A DNA stretch of 24,010 nucleotides, taken from positions 1 through 24,010 of the forward strand of contig PWIZ01000316.1 of assembly GCA_003560175.1 (NCBI GenBank), written 5' to 3'. This DNA is from Halomonas sp. GTDB taxonomy: Bacteria; Pseudomonadota; Gammaproteobacteria; Pseudomonadales; Halomonadaceae. Shown here one piece after another: positions 13,971 to 21,119 of the stretch. The notes below the pieces were generated by a model that did not search any database, was not told where the DNA came from, and saw nothing but the letters and a program-made list of their open reading frames with translations. How positions within the stretch are numbered: the first letter of the stretch is position 1; each line of letters opens with the position of its first letter. The translations under genes were made by a program, and so were the position numbers.

Positions 13971-14654
13971 ATGACACAGCATGACGATAAACGCCGCAGG
14001 CTGCTAGGACACCTGGGCCGACAGCTGGCCTATACGGCGCCGATGCTCGCCCTGGTGACGGGCGGCGTCACCCTTCACGCGACTGTCGGCGATAATGAGA
14101 GCTCGCCGAATCTGACCGCATCCTCGGCCTTGTCTTTGCTCCTGGCCAACGCCCATGCCGAAGGGGGTGCCGAGGGTGAGGCAGAGGGCGAAGCAGAGGG
14201 CGAAGCAGAGGGCGAAGCAGAGGGCGAAGCAGAGGGCGAAGCAGAGGGCGAAGCAGAGGCCGGAACCACGGCGGCGGTCCAGCGCCCCGAGGGCTATGAA
14301 CCGGCCTATAGCGAGAGCGGAAATAACCCCGCCGAGCTGCTGGCTCGTGGCGAGGCGCTCTACTACGACACCTCTCTGAGCACCAACGGCATGTCCTGCG
14401 CCACCTGCCACGGCAGCGATGGTCAGGACATGGGCTACAGCGCGACCTTCGAAGAGGCCTTCCCGCACCGGGTGGCCATGGCCGAGAACCCGTTCGGAAT
14501 GGCCCAGGTCCACGCCGACGAGATGGTGCAGGTCTGCATGGTGGCGCCGATGCAGGCGGCCCCTCTCGACTGGAGAGGCGATGCATTGCCGTCGCTGACG
14601 GCCTATATGGTTGAGGTGCAACGGCGCTTCTCCGGTCAGTCCCACGGCCTCTGA
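13971..14654 (+). CDS. c-type cytochrome with shared leader and (GEAE)7 linker
   Basis: A 227-residue protein in three parts. Residues 1-41 are a leader closely similar to the protein at 2854 (24 of 41 identical), with KRRRLLG and YTAPML. Residues 64-96 are a Glu/Gly/Ala linker containing seven consecutive GEAE units (69-96), preceded by LLLANAHAEGGAE, similar to LMLAEAHHAE in the paralogue. Residues about 110-220 are a single cytochrome c domain: GEALYYDTSLSTNGMSCATCHG with heme site CATCH (143-147). The later VCMVAPM (C189, M190, M194) offers possible axial ligands, and the C-terminus TAYMVEVQRRF is as in SoxA/TsdA-like cytochromes. Heme attachment requires export, so the leader must also act as a signal peptide. 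ATG 13971 has GGAGG 8 nt upstream. It probably carries electrons in the periplasm, with the linker as a candidate target of the TTL-type ligase at 317; that pairing is inference. Confidence 0.88.
   Translation: MTQHDDKRRRLLGHLGRQLAYTAPMLALVTGGVTLHATVGDNESSPNLTASSALSLLLANAHAEGGAEGEAEGEAEGEAEGEAEGEAEGEAEGEAEAGTTAAVQRPEGYEPAYSESGNNPAELLARGEALYYDTSLSTNGMSCATCHGSDGQDMGYSATFEEAFPHRVAMAENPFGMAQVHADEMVQVCMVAPMQAAPLDWRGDALPSLTAYMVEVQRRFSGQSHGL
14175..14258 (+). repeat. 12-bp tandem repeat encoding GEAE
   Basis: Six identical head-to-tail copies of GGCGAAGCAGAG (14187-14258) follow one variant copy GGTGAGGCAGAG (14175-14186). Each copy is four codons, so copy-number change keeps the frame and only alters linker length. 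Perfect identity, including third codon positions, indicates recent expansion by slippage or recombination. Confidence 0.97.
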
Positions 14655-14673
14655 CGTTCTAGCTGGCGTTTCT

Positions 14674-14705
14674 CGGGCACCGGTGTCTACTTGACCCGGT
14701 GCCCG
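14674..14705 (+). terminator. Terminator after the cytochrome gene
   Basis: CGGGCACCGG (14674-14683) pairs perfectly with CCGGTGCCCG (14696-14705) around a 12-nt loop, followed by T-rich TGCTTCCTTTTGCTT. It lies 20 nt after the cytochrome stop codon. It is a good Rho-independent terminator candidate, so the cytochrome is probably a single-gene transcript. The remaining ~180 nt to the NfeD gene holds no clear gene. Confidence 0.75.
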
Positions 14706-14885
14706 TGCTTCCTTTTGCTTGTCCTCCCAGCCGATGAAGTGACGATCGCCCCGATAGGATTGGGCTGTTGCGGCCTATGCATGTCAGCACCTACGCTAAT
14801 ATCTACATTGGCTGAACCTTGTTTCTGAACCAGAGGCCTCGCCAATACTCACATTCATAGTATGGGTCGCGCAGGGAAGATCATC

Positions 14886-16385
14886 ATGAGCCGAGTTCAT
14901 GCCGCCCTGACCGGGCGACGCTTTCTCCTGTTCAGCCTCTGCTGCCTGGCGCTGGGGGCGTTTCTGGCCCTCTTCCAGTCGGTGGTCCAGGCCCAGCAGA
15001 ACGAGCGCACGGCGCTGGTGATGACCGTCGAGGGAGCCATCGGCCCCGCCACCAGCGACTATTTCCAGCGTGGCCTGCGCCTGGCCGCCGAGGGCAATGC
15101 CGAGATCGTGGTGGTGCAGATGGACACCCCCGGCGGCCTGGATGCCTCCATGCGCGACATGATCCGCGCCATGCTCACATCAGCGGTACCGGTGGCTATC
15201 TACGTGTCACCGAGCGGTGCCCGGGCCGCCAGCGCCGGCACCTATCTGCTCTATGGCAGCCACGTGGCGGCCATGGCGCCTTCCACCCACCTGGGCTCGG
15301 CTACCCCGGTGCAGATGGGCGGGGGCGGCCTGCCGGGTCTGGGTGGCGACGATGACGACGATGACAGTGGCGGCGGGGCCAGGGCCGAAGAGTCCGGGGG
15401 AAGCGCCGCTGAGGGCGAAAACGACCAGGCAGCCGTTGAGGGCGAGGAGGCCGCGGCGGTCGAGGAGGAAGCTTCCGAAACGGAGCCCCGTCGCGGCGAG
15501 ACCGCCATGGAGCGCAAGGTGTTGGAGGACGCCGTCTACTACATCCGCGGCCTGGCCGAACGCCACGGCCGCAACGCCGACTGGGCCGAGGAGGCGGTGC
15601 GCGAGGCGGTCAACCTCACCTCCCGGGAGGCCCTGGAGAAGAATGTCATCGACGTGGTGGCCAGCGACATCGAGGACCTGCTCGAGCAGATCGACGGGCG
15701 CAGCGTGGTGATGGAGCGCGGCGAGCTGACCCTTGCGACCGCAGACCTGGTCATCGAGCGTTTCGATCCTGACTGGCGCACTCAGCTGCTGTCGGTGATC
15801 ACCAACCCCAACGTCGCCTACTTCCTGATGATCATCGGCTTCTACGGCCTCATCTTCGAGCTCTCTAACCCGGGGAGCTTGGTGCCGGGCACCATCGGCA
15901 TCATCTGCCTGCTGCTGGCCCTGTTCGCCTTCCAGGTGCTGCCGGTCAATTTTGCCGGCCTGGCACTGATCCTGGTGGGCATGGCGCTGATCGTGGGCGA
16001 GGCTTTGATGCCCAGTTTCGGCATATTGGGAATCGGCGGCATCGTCGCCTTTGTGATCGGATCGGTGATTCTGATGGATGCAGACAACCTGAGTATCTCG
16101 CTGCCGATGATCGGCGGCATCGCCCTGCTGGCCGCGGTCCTGATGCTGTGGGTGATGACCCGCTTCATGAGCATTCGCCGGCGCCCGGCCAAGGGAGGGC
16201 AGGAGGAGCTAGTGGGCAGTGAGGCCCGGGTCCTCGAGGACTTCGAGGGCAAGGGCTATGTTCGCCTGATGGGCGAGCGCTGGCATGCCCGCAGCAGCCG
16301 GCCACTGCTCAAGGGGCAAACCGTGCGGGTCACGAGAATCGATGGCCTGACCGTCGAGGTCGAGCCTCTGGAAGAGCATCACTGA
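14886..16385 (+). CDS. NfeD-family membrane serine protease
   Basis: A 499-residue long-form NfeD protein. After an N-terminal membrane segment/signal (about 11-37) comes a ClpP-fold protease domain: [19 protein letters not shown] (76-94), [15 protein letters not shown] with nucleophile S116, and general-base K211 in [17 protein letters not shown] context ([14 protein letters not shown]), the Ser-Lys dyad known from archaeal PH1510. A Gly/Asp/Glu-rich insert (about 144-206) separates the dyad. Four membrane helices follow (about 305-430), then a C-terminal OB-fold domain ([24 protein letters not shown]). NfeD proteases act with the neighbouring stomatin/slipin, whose C-terminus PH1510 cleaves. 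ATG 14886 is preferred over 14862 because AGGGAAGA lies just upstream. Confidence 0.92.
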   Translation: MSRVHAALTGRRFLLFSLCCLALGAFLALFQSVVQAQQNERTALVMTVEGAIGPATSDYFQRGLRLAAEGNAEIVVVQMDTPGGLDASMRDMIRAMLTSAVPVAIYVSPSGARAASAGTYLLYGSHVAAMAPSTHLGSATPVQMGGGGLPGLGGDDDDDDSGGGARAEESGGSAAEGENDQAAVEGEEAAAVEEEASETEPRRGETAMERKVLEDAVYYIRGLAERHGRNADWAEEAVREAVNLTSREALEKNVIDVVASDIEDLLEQIDGRSVVMERGELTLATADLVIERFDPDWRTQLLSVITNPNVAYFLMIIGFYGLIFELSNPGSLVPGTIGIICLLLALFAFQVLPVNFAGLALILVGMALIVGEALMPSFGILGIGGIVAFVIGSVILMDADNLSISLPMIGGIALLAAVLMLWVMTRFMSIRRRPAKGGQEELVGSEARVLEDFEGKGYVRLMGERWHARSSRPLLKGQTVRVTRIDGLTVEVEPLEEHH

Positions 16386-16449
16386 GGCGTCGCGTTCGGC
16401 GCTGCAAGGTTTCACGCTGAAGGTTCCACGCAAACCCTGGAGACAAACC

Positions 16450-17253
16450 ATGTTGATTTCCTATCTCGTACCGGTCGTGCTGCTGTTCATGCTGATCGCG
16501 GCTTCGATACGCATCCTGCCGGAGTACAAGCGCGGGGTGGTGTTCTTCCTGGGGCGCTTCCAGGGAGTCAAGGGGCCGGGCCTGATCATCATCATCCCCG
16601 GCATCCAGAAGATGGAGGTGGTCGACCTGCGGGTGGTCACCATGGATGTGCCGGAGCAGGACGTGATCTCCCAGGATAACGTCACGGTCAAGGTCAATGC
16701 GGTGATCTACTTCCGGGTGGTCGACCCGGAGAAGGCGATCATCCAGGTGGAGAATTTCACCATGGCGACCAGCCAGCTGGCCCAGACTACCCTGCGCTCG
16801 GTTCTCGGCAAGCATGATCTGGACGAGATGCTCTCCGAGCGCGATAAGCTCAACGACGACATCCAGGAGATCATCGACGGCTCGGCGGAGGGCTGGGGTA
16901 TCAAGGTGGCCAACGTGGAGATCAAGCACGTGGACCTCGACGAAAGCATGATCCGCGCCATCGCCCGCCAGGCCGAGGCGGAGCGCGAGCGTCGCGCCAA
17001 GGTGATTCACGCCGAGGGCGAACTGCAGGCCTCTCGTAAGCTGGTCGAGGCGGCCAACGTCATGGCCGAGAACTCGGCGGCTCTGCAGCTGCGCTACCTG
17101 CAGACAATGAGCGACATGAGCAACAAGAACGCCTCCACCATCTTCTTCCCGCTGCCCATGGACATCATGGAGGCCTTCCGTCACCTGAAGGCCTCGCCGG
17201 CCGCCCAGGCCCGCACCGGCGCCCGGGCGCCGGAAGAGGGCGGCGACAACTGA
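16450..17253 (+). CDS. Slipin (stomatin-like SPFH protein)
   Basis: A 267-residue SPFH/band 7 protein. One N-terminal membrane segment (about 2-20) is followed by the SPFH domain: [68 protein letters not shown] and [14 protein letters not shown]. Next comes a charged coiled-coil region ([21 protein letters not shown]), then a hydrophobic C-terminal segment ([10 protein letters not shown]), the site equivalent to that cleaved by NfeD proteases in archaea. It forms oligomeric membrane scaffolds. It is in an operon with the NfeD gene 64 nt upstream; ATG 16450 follows a TGGAG motif. Confidence 0.93.
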   Translation: MLISYLVPVVLLFMLIAASIRILPEYKRGVVFFLGRFQGVKGPGLIIIIPGIQKMEVVDLRVVTMDVPEQDVISQDNVTVKVNAVIYFRVVDPEKAIIQVENFTMATSQLAQTTLRSVLGKHDLDEMLSERDKLNDDIQEIIDGSAEGWGIKVANVEIKHVDLDESMIRAIARQAEAERERRAKVIHAEGELQASRKLVEAANVMAENSAALQLRYLQTMSDMSNKNASTIFFPLPMDIMEAFRHLKASPAAQARTGARAPEEGGDN

Positions 17254-17273
17254 GGCATTCCCCATCCCCCTTG

Positions 17274-17297
17274 CGCCACGGCCGGAAGGCCGTGGCG
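17274..17297 (+). terminator. Terminator after the slipin gene
   Basis: A perfect 10-bp GC-rich stem (17274-17283 with 17288-17297) closes a GGAA tetraloop, 20 nt after the slipin stop. The following run (GCCCCTCCTTC) is pyrimidine-rich but poor in T, so termination may be partial. Confidence 0.6.
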
Positions 17298-17794
17298 GCC
17301 CCTCCTTCATCAAGCCCCTGTCCCCCTTGAGCCCGTCCTCGGGGTGCGGTGCAGCAAAAGACCTGTTAAAATCCACGGTCAGTTTTTCTGGCGACCTTGA
17401 ACACGGCTCATGCCGCGGTTCGGTGCCATAATGGATTTCCAGGCGCTTCCTTTGCGAGCGCCCATCCAATACAAGGGACAGCACACCGTGATGACTCCCC
17501 TGGCAGGGCTGGCCACTCCGCCCTAGCGCACCTCGTCTTCCCCTTCGGCGACATCCTCGTCATCGAGGCGCCACCGTGCGGCACCACCCTGTGGATGCCT
17601 CGGCGCAACCGCGCCTACCCCCCCCGAGCGGCAATAACAACTAACGTCAATACAGAATTAATAGTCACACCAACATTGGCAACGCCTGACCCTGGCTGCC
17701 TGTTCCGTGCCGCCATCGGTACGGTCACAGGTACTGCATTGCCCGCCACCTCCGGCGCCTGACGGCAAGACACCCACCCTGACTGGAACCCAGC
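17298..17794. other. Long intergenic region before the SulP gene
   Basis: About 500 nt without a convincing gene; the only long frame (17397-17762) has no family resemblance and no ribosome-binding site. It contains a hairpin GGCGCT/AGCGCC (17442-17447 with 17457-17462), a CATAAT -10-like hexamer at 17427-17432 without a well-spaced -35, and a short AT-rich patch at 17630-17680 that might hold the sulP promoter. An 11-codon frame at 17492 (MTPLAGLATPP) could be a leader peptide. The length suggests a regulatory leader or small RNA, but nothing is decisive. Confidence 0.35.
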
Positions 17795-19285
17795 ATGTAC
17801 GAAAAAATGAAGCTGAGTTGGTTCTCCAACTTGAAAGGCGACACCCTCTCGGGAATCGTGGTCGCACTGGCCCTGATTCCCGAGGCGATCGCCTTCTCCA
17901 TCATCGCCGGCGTGGACCCCAAGGTGGGTCTCTACGCCTCCTTCGCCATCTGCGTGATCATTGCGTTCACTGGCGGCCGATCCGGCATGATCTCCGGCGC
18001 CACCGGCGCCATGGCGCTGCTGATGGTCACCCTGGTCCGGGACCATGGCCTCGAGTACCTGCTGGTGGCCACCCTGCTCACCGGGGTGCTGCAGATCCTG
18101 GCGGGGTATCTCAGGCTCGCCGAACTGATGCGCTTCGTGTCGCGCTCGGTGGTCACGGGCTTCGTCAACGCCCTGGCGATCCTGATCTTCATGGCCCAGC
18201 TGCCGGAACTCACCGGGGTGACCTGGCATGTGTATGCCATGACCGCCGCCGGACTCGGCATCATCTACGGCTTTCCCCTCCTGCCCAAGATCGGCAAGTC
18301 GATTCCATCGCCGCTGGTCTGCATCGTGGTGTTGACGTCGGTCTATCTGCTCACCGGCATGGAGATTCGCAGCGTGGGTGACATGGGCGAGCTGCCGGAC
18401 AGTCTGCCGGTCTTCCTGTGGCCAGATGTCCCGCTCAACCTCGAGACCCTGATGATCGTTCTGCCCTACTCGCTGATGCTCACCGTGGTGGGCCTGCTGG
18501 AGTCGATGATGACTGCCACCATCGTCGACGACCTGACCGACACCAAGAGCGACAAGCACCGCGAGTGCAAGGGCCAGGGCATCGCCAACATCGGCTCCGG
18601 CCTGATCGGCGGCATGGCGGGCTGCGCGATGATTGGTCAGTCGGTGATCAACATCAAGTCCGGCGGTCGCCGCCGCCTGTCCTCGCTGATCGCCGGCGTG
18701 GTGCTGCTGATGATGGTCGTTTTCCTGGCTGACTGGGTCTCGATGATTCCCATGGCGGCGCTGGTCGCAGTGATGATCATGGTCTCCATCGGGACGTTCA
18801 GCTGGAGCTCCATCAAGGACCTCAAGAAGCACCCGATGAGCACCAATATGGTCATGGTGGCCACGGTGATTGTCACCGTCGGCACGCACAATCTGGCCAT
18901 CGGCGTCTTCGTGGGCGTGCTGCTCGCCGCCATGAACTTCGCCAACAAGGTGGGCAACATCCTCTATATCGGCAGTGAAGAGGCCGACGAGGGAAGTCGT
19001 CGCATCTACAAGGTGGTGGGCCAGGTGTTCTTCGCCTCCTCCGAGCACTTCAGCGGCGCCTTCGACTTCAAGGAGACCGTCCAGAAGGTCACCATCGACC
19101 TCTCCCGCGCCCACTTCTGGGACATCACCTCCGTCCAGACCCTGGACCGCGTGGTGATCAAGTTCCGCCGCGAGGGCACCGAGGTAGAGATGATCGGCCT
19201 CAACGAGGCGAGCGCGACCATCGTCGACCGCTTCGCGGTGCATGACGATCCGGAAGCCGTCGAAAAACTGATGGGAGGACACTGA
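17795..19285 (+). CDS. SulP-family anion transporter with STAS domain
   Basis: A 496-residue SLC26/SulP transporter of the inner membrane. The N-terminal signature ([36 protein letters not shown], about 15-50) is followed by [16 protein letters not shown] and the family's multiple membrane segments to about residue 390, then a short STAS domain (about 405-495; [22 protein letters not shown]). SulP proteins move sulfate, bicarbonate or similar anions with sodium or protons; the substrate here cannot be read. A universal stress protein gene starts 1 nt after its stop, so the two are co-translated, a known pairing. ATG 17795 has only a weak ribosome-binding site. Confidence 0.92.
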   Translation: MYEKMKLSWFSNLKGDTLSGIVVALALIPEAIAFSIIAGVDPKVGLYASFAICVIIAFTGGRSGMISGATGAMALLMVTLVRDHGLEYLLVATLLTGVLQILAGYLRLAELMRFVSRSVVTGFVNALAILIFMAQLPELTGVTWHVYAMTAAGLGIIYGFPLLPKIGKSIPSPLVCIVVLTSVYLLTGMEIRSVGDMGELPDSLPVFLWPDVPLNLETLMIVLPYSLMLTVVGLLESMMTATIVDDLTDTKSDKHRECKGQGIANIGSGLIGGMAGCAMIGQSVINIKSGGRRRLSSLIAGVVLLMMVVFLADWVSMIPMAALVAVMIMVSIGTFSWSSIKDLKKHPMSTNMVMVATVIVTVGTHNLAIGVFVGVLLAAMNFANKVGNILYIGSEEADEGSRRIYKVVGQVFFASSEHFSGAFDFKETVQKVTIDLSRAHFWDITSVQTLDRVVIKFRREGTEVEMIGLNEASATIVDRFAVHDDPEAVEKLMGGH

Positions 19286-19286
19286 C

Positions 19287-20141
19287 ATGACCGAACAGGT
19301 GATGGCCGCCATCGACGGCTCACGGTTTTCTGAAGGCGTATGCGACGCCGCCGCCTGGGCCAGCCTGGCCCTGGGCGCGCCGCTGACCTTCCTGCATGTG
19401 AACGACAACCATGCCGCTCCAGAGGAGCGCAATCTCTCCGGCAACCTGCGCGCCGGTGCCCGAGAGCGCCTGCTCGAGGAGCTCTCTCTGCTGGATGAGC
19501 AGCGTGCCAAGGTAGCCCAGGAACAGGGCCGGCTGATGCTTCAGGCCGCCAAGGAGCGGGCGATCGAGGATGGAGTCGCCGAGCCTGGCACTCGCCAGCG
19601 CAACGGCACCCTGGTCGAGACCCTGGAGGAGTTGCAGAACGACATGCGCCTGCTGGTGATCGGCAAGCGCGGTGAGGGCGCCGAGCACGATGGCGATCAC
19701 CTGGGCTCCAACCTGGAGCGGGTGGTACGCACCCTTCACCGGCCTATCCTGATGGTGCCGGACGCCTTCAAGACACCCGAGAGGGTGGTGCTCGCCTTCG
19801 ACGGCAGCAAGACCACCCGCAAGGGCGTGGAGATGATGGCCAAGAGCCCGCTGTTCGCGGGTATTCCGGTGCACGTGGTGATCGTCGGCGCCGAGACGGG
19901 CGATAATCGCTCCCAGCTCGACTGGGCGCTGAAGACCCTGCGCGACGCCGGCCATGAGGCCGAAGGTGCCATCCGCGCCGGCGAGGTGGAGGCCACCCTG
20001 CGCGGCTACAAGGAGGAGCAGGGCATCGACATGCTGGTGATGGGCGCCTACGGACACTCGCGCATCCGCCACCTGCTGGTGGGCAGCACCACCACCGAGA
20101 TGCTGCGCCGCGCCAGCGTGCCGATCCTGCTGCTGCGCTGA
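19287..20141 (+). CDS. Tandem universal stress protein (UspA family)
   Basis: A 284-residue protein with two Usp domains. The first (1-154) starts MTEQVMAAIDGSRFSEGVCDAAAW and has a degenerate nucleotide loop. The second (about 163-284) starts RVVLAFDGSKTTRKGVEM and ends with the intact ATP-binding motif G-x2-G-x9-GS (GAYGHSRIRHLLVGST) and VPILLLR. Usp proteins bind ATP and modulate stress tolerance or partner proteins. It directly follows the SulP transporter (1-nt gap; GGGAGGA inside the transporter's end serves as ribosome-binding site), suggesting it regulates transport. A close paralogue starts at 23292. Confidence 0.93.
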   Translation: MTEQVMAAIDGSRFSEGVCDAAAWASLALGAPLTFLHVNDNHAAPEERNLSGNLRAGARERLLEELSLLDEQRAKVAQEQGRLMLQAAKERAIEDGVAEPGTRQRNGTLVETLEELQNDMRLLVIGKRGEGAEHDGDHLGSNLERVVRTLHRPILMVPDAFKTPERVVLAFDGSKTTRKGVEMMAKSPLFAGIPVHVVIVGAETGDNRSQLDWALKTLRDAGHEAEGAIRAGEVEATLRGYKEEQGIDMLVMGAYGHSRIRHLLVGSTTTEMLRRASVPILLLR

Positions 20142-20150
20142 TCGTTCCCG

Positions 20151-20181
20151 AGCCGGCCCCGTCCTGCACGGTGTGCCGGCT
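20151..20181 (+). terminator. Candidate terminator after the SulP-Usp operon
   Basis: AGCCGGC (20151-20157) pairs with GCCGGCT (20175-20181), and an inner CCGT/ACGG pairing can extend the stem. It lies 9 nt after the Usp stop and is followed by TCCGTT, a weak T-run. Confidence 0.5.
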
Positions 20182-20254
20182 TCCGTTATGACACTCCGCC
20201 TCGCTCATGGCGCCACACGCCGTTTTGCCGAGTGCCGAATCCCTGGAGGGCATC

Positions 20255-20602
20255 ATGTCCAGCAAGATCTACTGCATCGCCAGCTTCAAACCCAGGCCCG
20301 GTCGTGAAGAGGCCGTCTTCAAGGCCCTGCAGACGCTCGAGCCCAACGCCCATCGCGAGGATGGCTGCCTGCATTACACCGTGACCCGCCATATCGATCA
20401 CCCCAACGCCCAAGGCGCCAGCTACCCGATCGTCTTCCATGAGATCTGGGCCAGCCGCGAGCTCTTCGAGGCGCACTGCAACCGTCGCGAGATCAGGGAG
20501 TTCTTCGCCCACCAAGTCGAATCGTCGAACGGCGACATCGAGGACGCCAACGTCTGCGTCTATACCGATGAACCCCTCGATTACGATGCGCCCCGGCAGT
20601 GA
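20255..20602 (+). CDS. Antibiotic biosynthesis monooxygenase (ABM) domain protein
   Basis: A 115-residue single-domain protein of the ABM/YgiN-like dimeric ferredoxin fold. Key stretches: IYCIASFKPRPGREEAVFKALQTL (strand 1 and helix 1), EDGCLHYTVTRHIDH, and the family's FHEIWASRELFEAH followed by HQVES near the C-terminus. Members oxidise quinols or degrade heme, or have no known activity; the substrate is not identifiable. ATG 20255 is preferred over the in-frame ATG 20207 because CTGGAGGG lies directly upstream and the domain starts there. Confidence 0.85.
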   Translation: MSSKIYCIASFKPRPGREEAVFKALQTLEPNAHREDGCLHYTVTRHIDHPNAQGASYPIVFHEIWASRELFEAHCNRREIREFFAHQVESSNGDIEDANVCVYTDEPLDYDAPRQ

Positions 20603-20776
20603 GCCCATCGCTCTCCGGAGCCCGAGTCAAGCCAGTCCCACAGGGTGCCAGCGGCATCTGGCAGCTGCCATCGCTACACACCGATGAGCGATGACGCTAT
20701 GTTGGTTCCCTCGGTCGTTGGTGCGGCGATCGGCCGTGTCGCCGGCATTGGGGCCACTGAACGAGGAGGGCAAGCG

Positions 20777-21118
20777 ATGAACCATCCGGAACTCGACATC
20801 CAGGCCATCATCCGCCAGCTGGAGGACACCAGGGCGGTACTGATCGACGACAGCCTCCAGAGCAAGGAGAGTCGCGCCACGGTCATGCTGGATCAGCAGT
20901 CGGTGGGACGTCTGTCGCGCATGGATGCCCTTCAAGGCCAAGCCATGGCCAAGGCAGGGGAGGATCGCCGTCAGCTGTTGCTCCGTCGTATCGAAGCGGC
21001 GCTGGCCCGGATCGGCCGTGAGGAGTTCGGGGAGTGCATCGAGTGCGGCGAGTGGATTTCCGCCAAACGATTGCAGGGGGATCCGACCGTGCTCAAATGC
21101 ATCGACTGCGCGGAGTGA
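20777..21118 (+). CDS. DksA/TraR-family C4 zinc-finger protein
   Basis: A 113-residue protein with the DksA/TraR layout: an N-terminal helical hairpin (about 8-82) and a C-terminal four-cysteine zinc finger (C87, C90, C108, C111; CIECGEWISAKRL...CIDC). The hairpin contains LDQQSVGRLSRMDALQGQAMA (38-58); D50 and A51 lie near the predicted tip, the part that in DksA enters the RNA polymerase secondary channel. It is shorter than DksA (about 150 residues). It probably tunes transcription initiation. The start follows a GAGGAGGG ribosome-binding site. The HelD-like helicase gene begins 1 nt after its stop. Confidence 0.9.
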   Translation: MNHPELDIQAIIRQLEDTRAVLIDDSLQSKESRATVMLDQQSVGRLSRMDALQGQAMAKAGEDRRQLLLRRIEAALARIGREEFGECIECGEWISAKRLQGDPTVLKCIDCAE

Positions 21119-21119
21119 C

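Noticed and set aside
14175..14258. CRISPR or other spaced-repeat array
   Set aside because: Units are 12 bp, directly abutting with no spacers, and in frame within a coding gene.
17397..17762. 121-residue plus-strand frame in the gap before SulP
   Set aside because: No ribosome-binding site, no family resemblance, and its composition looks like translated non-coding DNA.
17615..19510. 631-residue minus-strand frame opposite SulP
   Set aside because: His/Asp/Gly-rich low-quality translation opposite a well-supported transporter.
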